Shown one piece after another: positions 5,208-5,529 of a DNA stretch of 5,529 nt. The DNA is from JBNJEM01 sp051745935 (GTDB taxonomy: Bacteria; Planctomycetota; Planctomycetia; Pirellulales; Pirellulaceae). The position numbers and the translations under genes are program-made. Under the pieces are notes generated by a model. That model saw only the letters and a program-made list of their open reading frames with translations, made no database searches and was not told the origin of the DNA. Every line of letters starts with the position of its first letter. Within the stretch, counting starts at the first letter, position 1. The DNA lies in NCBI GenBank assembly GCA_051745935.1, contig JBNJEM010000542.1, forward strand, positions 1 to 5,529. The letters are read 5' to 3'.

Positions 5208-5384
5208 TGGAAGAAACACCTGCCGAGGTTCTTGCGCACGCATCCGAACCACCGCGATCGGTATGAAGCGGTCGTCGCCCGCGTGAAGCGCCTAAAGCGG
5301 TCCGAGCCCAAAGCCGAACTGTATGTGGGACGAAAAAACCTGCCGCGACGAATTGCCCGTCGTGACCGTGAGTATGAAGAGTAA
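5208..5384 (+). pseudogene. Start-less C-terminal remnant, possibly of an M48-type metallopeptidase
   Basis: The frame is open from after a TAG at 5160-5162 to TAA-TAG at 5382-5387, with no ATG. From Trp at 5208 the 58 residues look like real protein: WKKHLPRFLRTHPNHRDRYE, then an Arg/Lys-rich helix, LYVGRKNLPRRI and an acidic end at the stop. Third codon positions are mostly G or C, as in the intact genes. FLRTHPxxxxR recalls the C-terminal THP-x(n)-R segment of M48 (Ste24/HtpX-like) peptidases, but without the HExxH core this is only a suggestion. The upstream part is missing, so this is best read as the tail of a deleted gene. Confidence 0.4.
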
Positions 5385-5399
5385 TAGCCGTTCACGGGT

Positions 5400-5529
5400 G
5401 CCGCTACCCGGTCTGGACACGCAAGGCCCACATGGATGCCACGGGCTTGTCCCGTGGTGGATCACGCTCGCCGCTACACGGTCTGGACACGCAAGGCCCG
5501 CATGGATGCCACGGGCTTGTCCCGTGGTG
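5400..5529. repeat. 70-bp direct repeat with hairpin, two copies, cut by window edge
   Basis: A unit starting GCCGCTAC at 5400 repeats at 5470 with an exact 70-bp period. The 60 bases visible in the second copy match the first at 58 positions (differences at 5408/5478 and 5430/5500). Each copy carries a perfect 7-bp stem CCACGGG/CCCGTGG with loop CTTGT (5439-5457 and 5509-5527). The near identity suggests recent duplication or homogenisation. The second unit is unfinished at the edge, so more copies may follow. The period is too long and the unit too conserved for a CRISPR array. Confidence 0.85.

Noticed and set aside
5035..5286. Plus-strand 83-residue open frame after the lyase
   Set aside because: It starts inside the palindromic insertion and crosses the remnant gene in a different frame; no protein-like features.
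5400..5529. CRISPR array
   Set aside because: The two copies are identical over essentially the whole 70-bp unit, with no variable spacers, and each contains a REP-like hairpin.

Overview
The window looks like a chromosomal segment of a planctomycete, probably Pirellulaceae-like. This is inferred from a secreted formylglycine-type sulfatase, a secreted alginate-lyase-family protein, a cytosolic Rpn/DUF4351-type PD-(D/E)XK protein, moderately high GC, and intergenic space packed with palindromic repeats. No rRNA, tRNA or CRISPR array was seen. The taxon is inferred from protein style and repeat style only.

Layout. Positions 1-321: a fragment of an IS630-family transposase at the left edge (minus strand), then a short 24-bp tandem repeat with hairpins. 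322-1326 (minus): an Rpn-like nuclease/transposase-family protein with a 12-bp in-frame tandem repeat and a DUF4351-like C-terminus. 1327-1646: a repeat-bearing spacer. 1647-3011 (minus): a secreted sulfatase with a GTG start. 3012-3786: a divergent intergenic region whose right half is a 191-bp MITE-like palindromic element. 3787-4998 (plus): a secreted alginate-lyase-family polysaccharide lyase. 4999-5158: a second, different MITE-like palindrome inserted at the lyase stop codon and flanked by a 10-bp direct duplication. 5208-5384: a start-less remnant of another protein, possibly the tail of an M48 metallopeptidase. 5400-5529: two copies of a 70-bp hairpin-bearing direct repeat, running off the right edge.

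How the genes may work together. The sulfatase and the lyase are divergently placed and both carry signal peptides. They could jointly attack a sulfated, uronic-acid-containing polysaccharide outside the cytoplasm: the lyase cleaves uronate linkages by beta-elimination and the sulfatase removes sulfate esters. No transporter or regulator is visible to confirm a full utilisation locus. The Rpn-like gene is functionally unrelated and sits in a repeat-rich, transposon-scarred neighbourhood.

The most interesting points are: (1) a perfect AGGAGG eight bases before an internal in-frame ATG in the Rpn-like gene. It would yield a separate 96-residue C-terminal protein, reminiscent of the intragenic RpnS antitoxins described for E. 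coli rpn genes. (2) Two unrelated non-autonomous palindromic elements that bracket the lyase gene almost to the base, each with a candidate target-site duplication.
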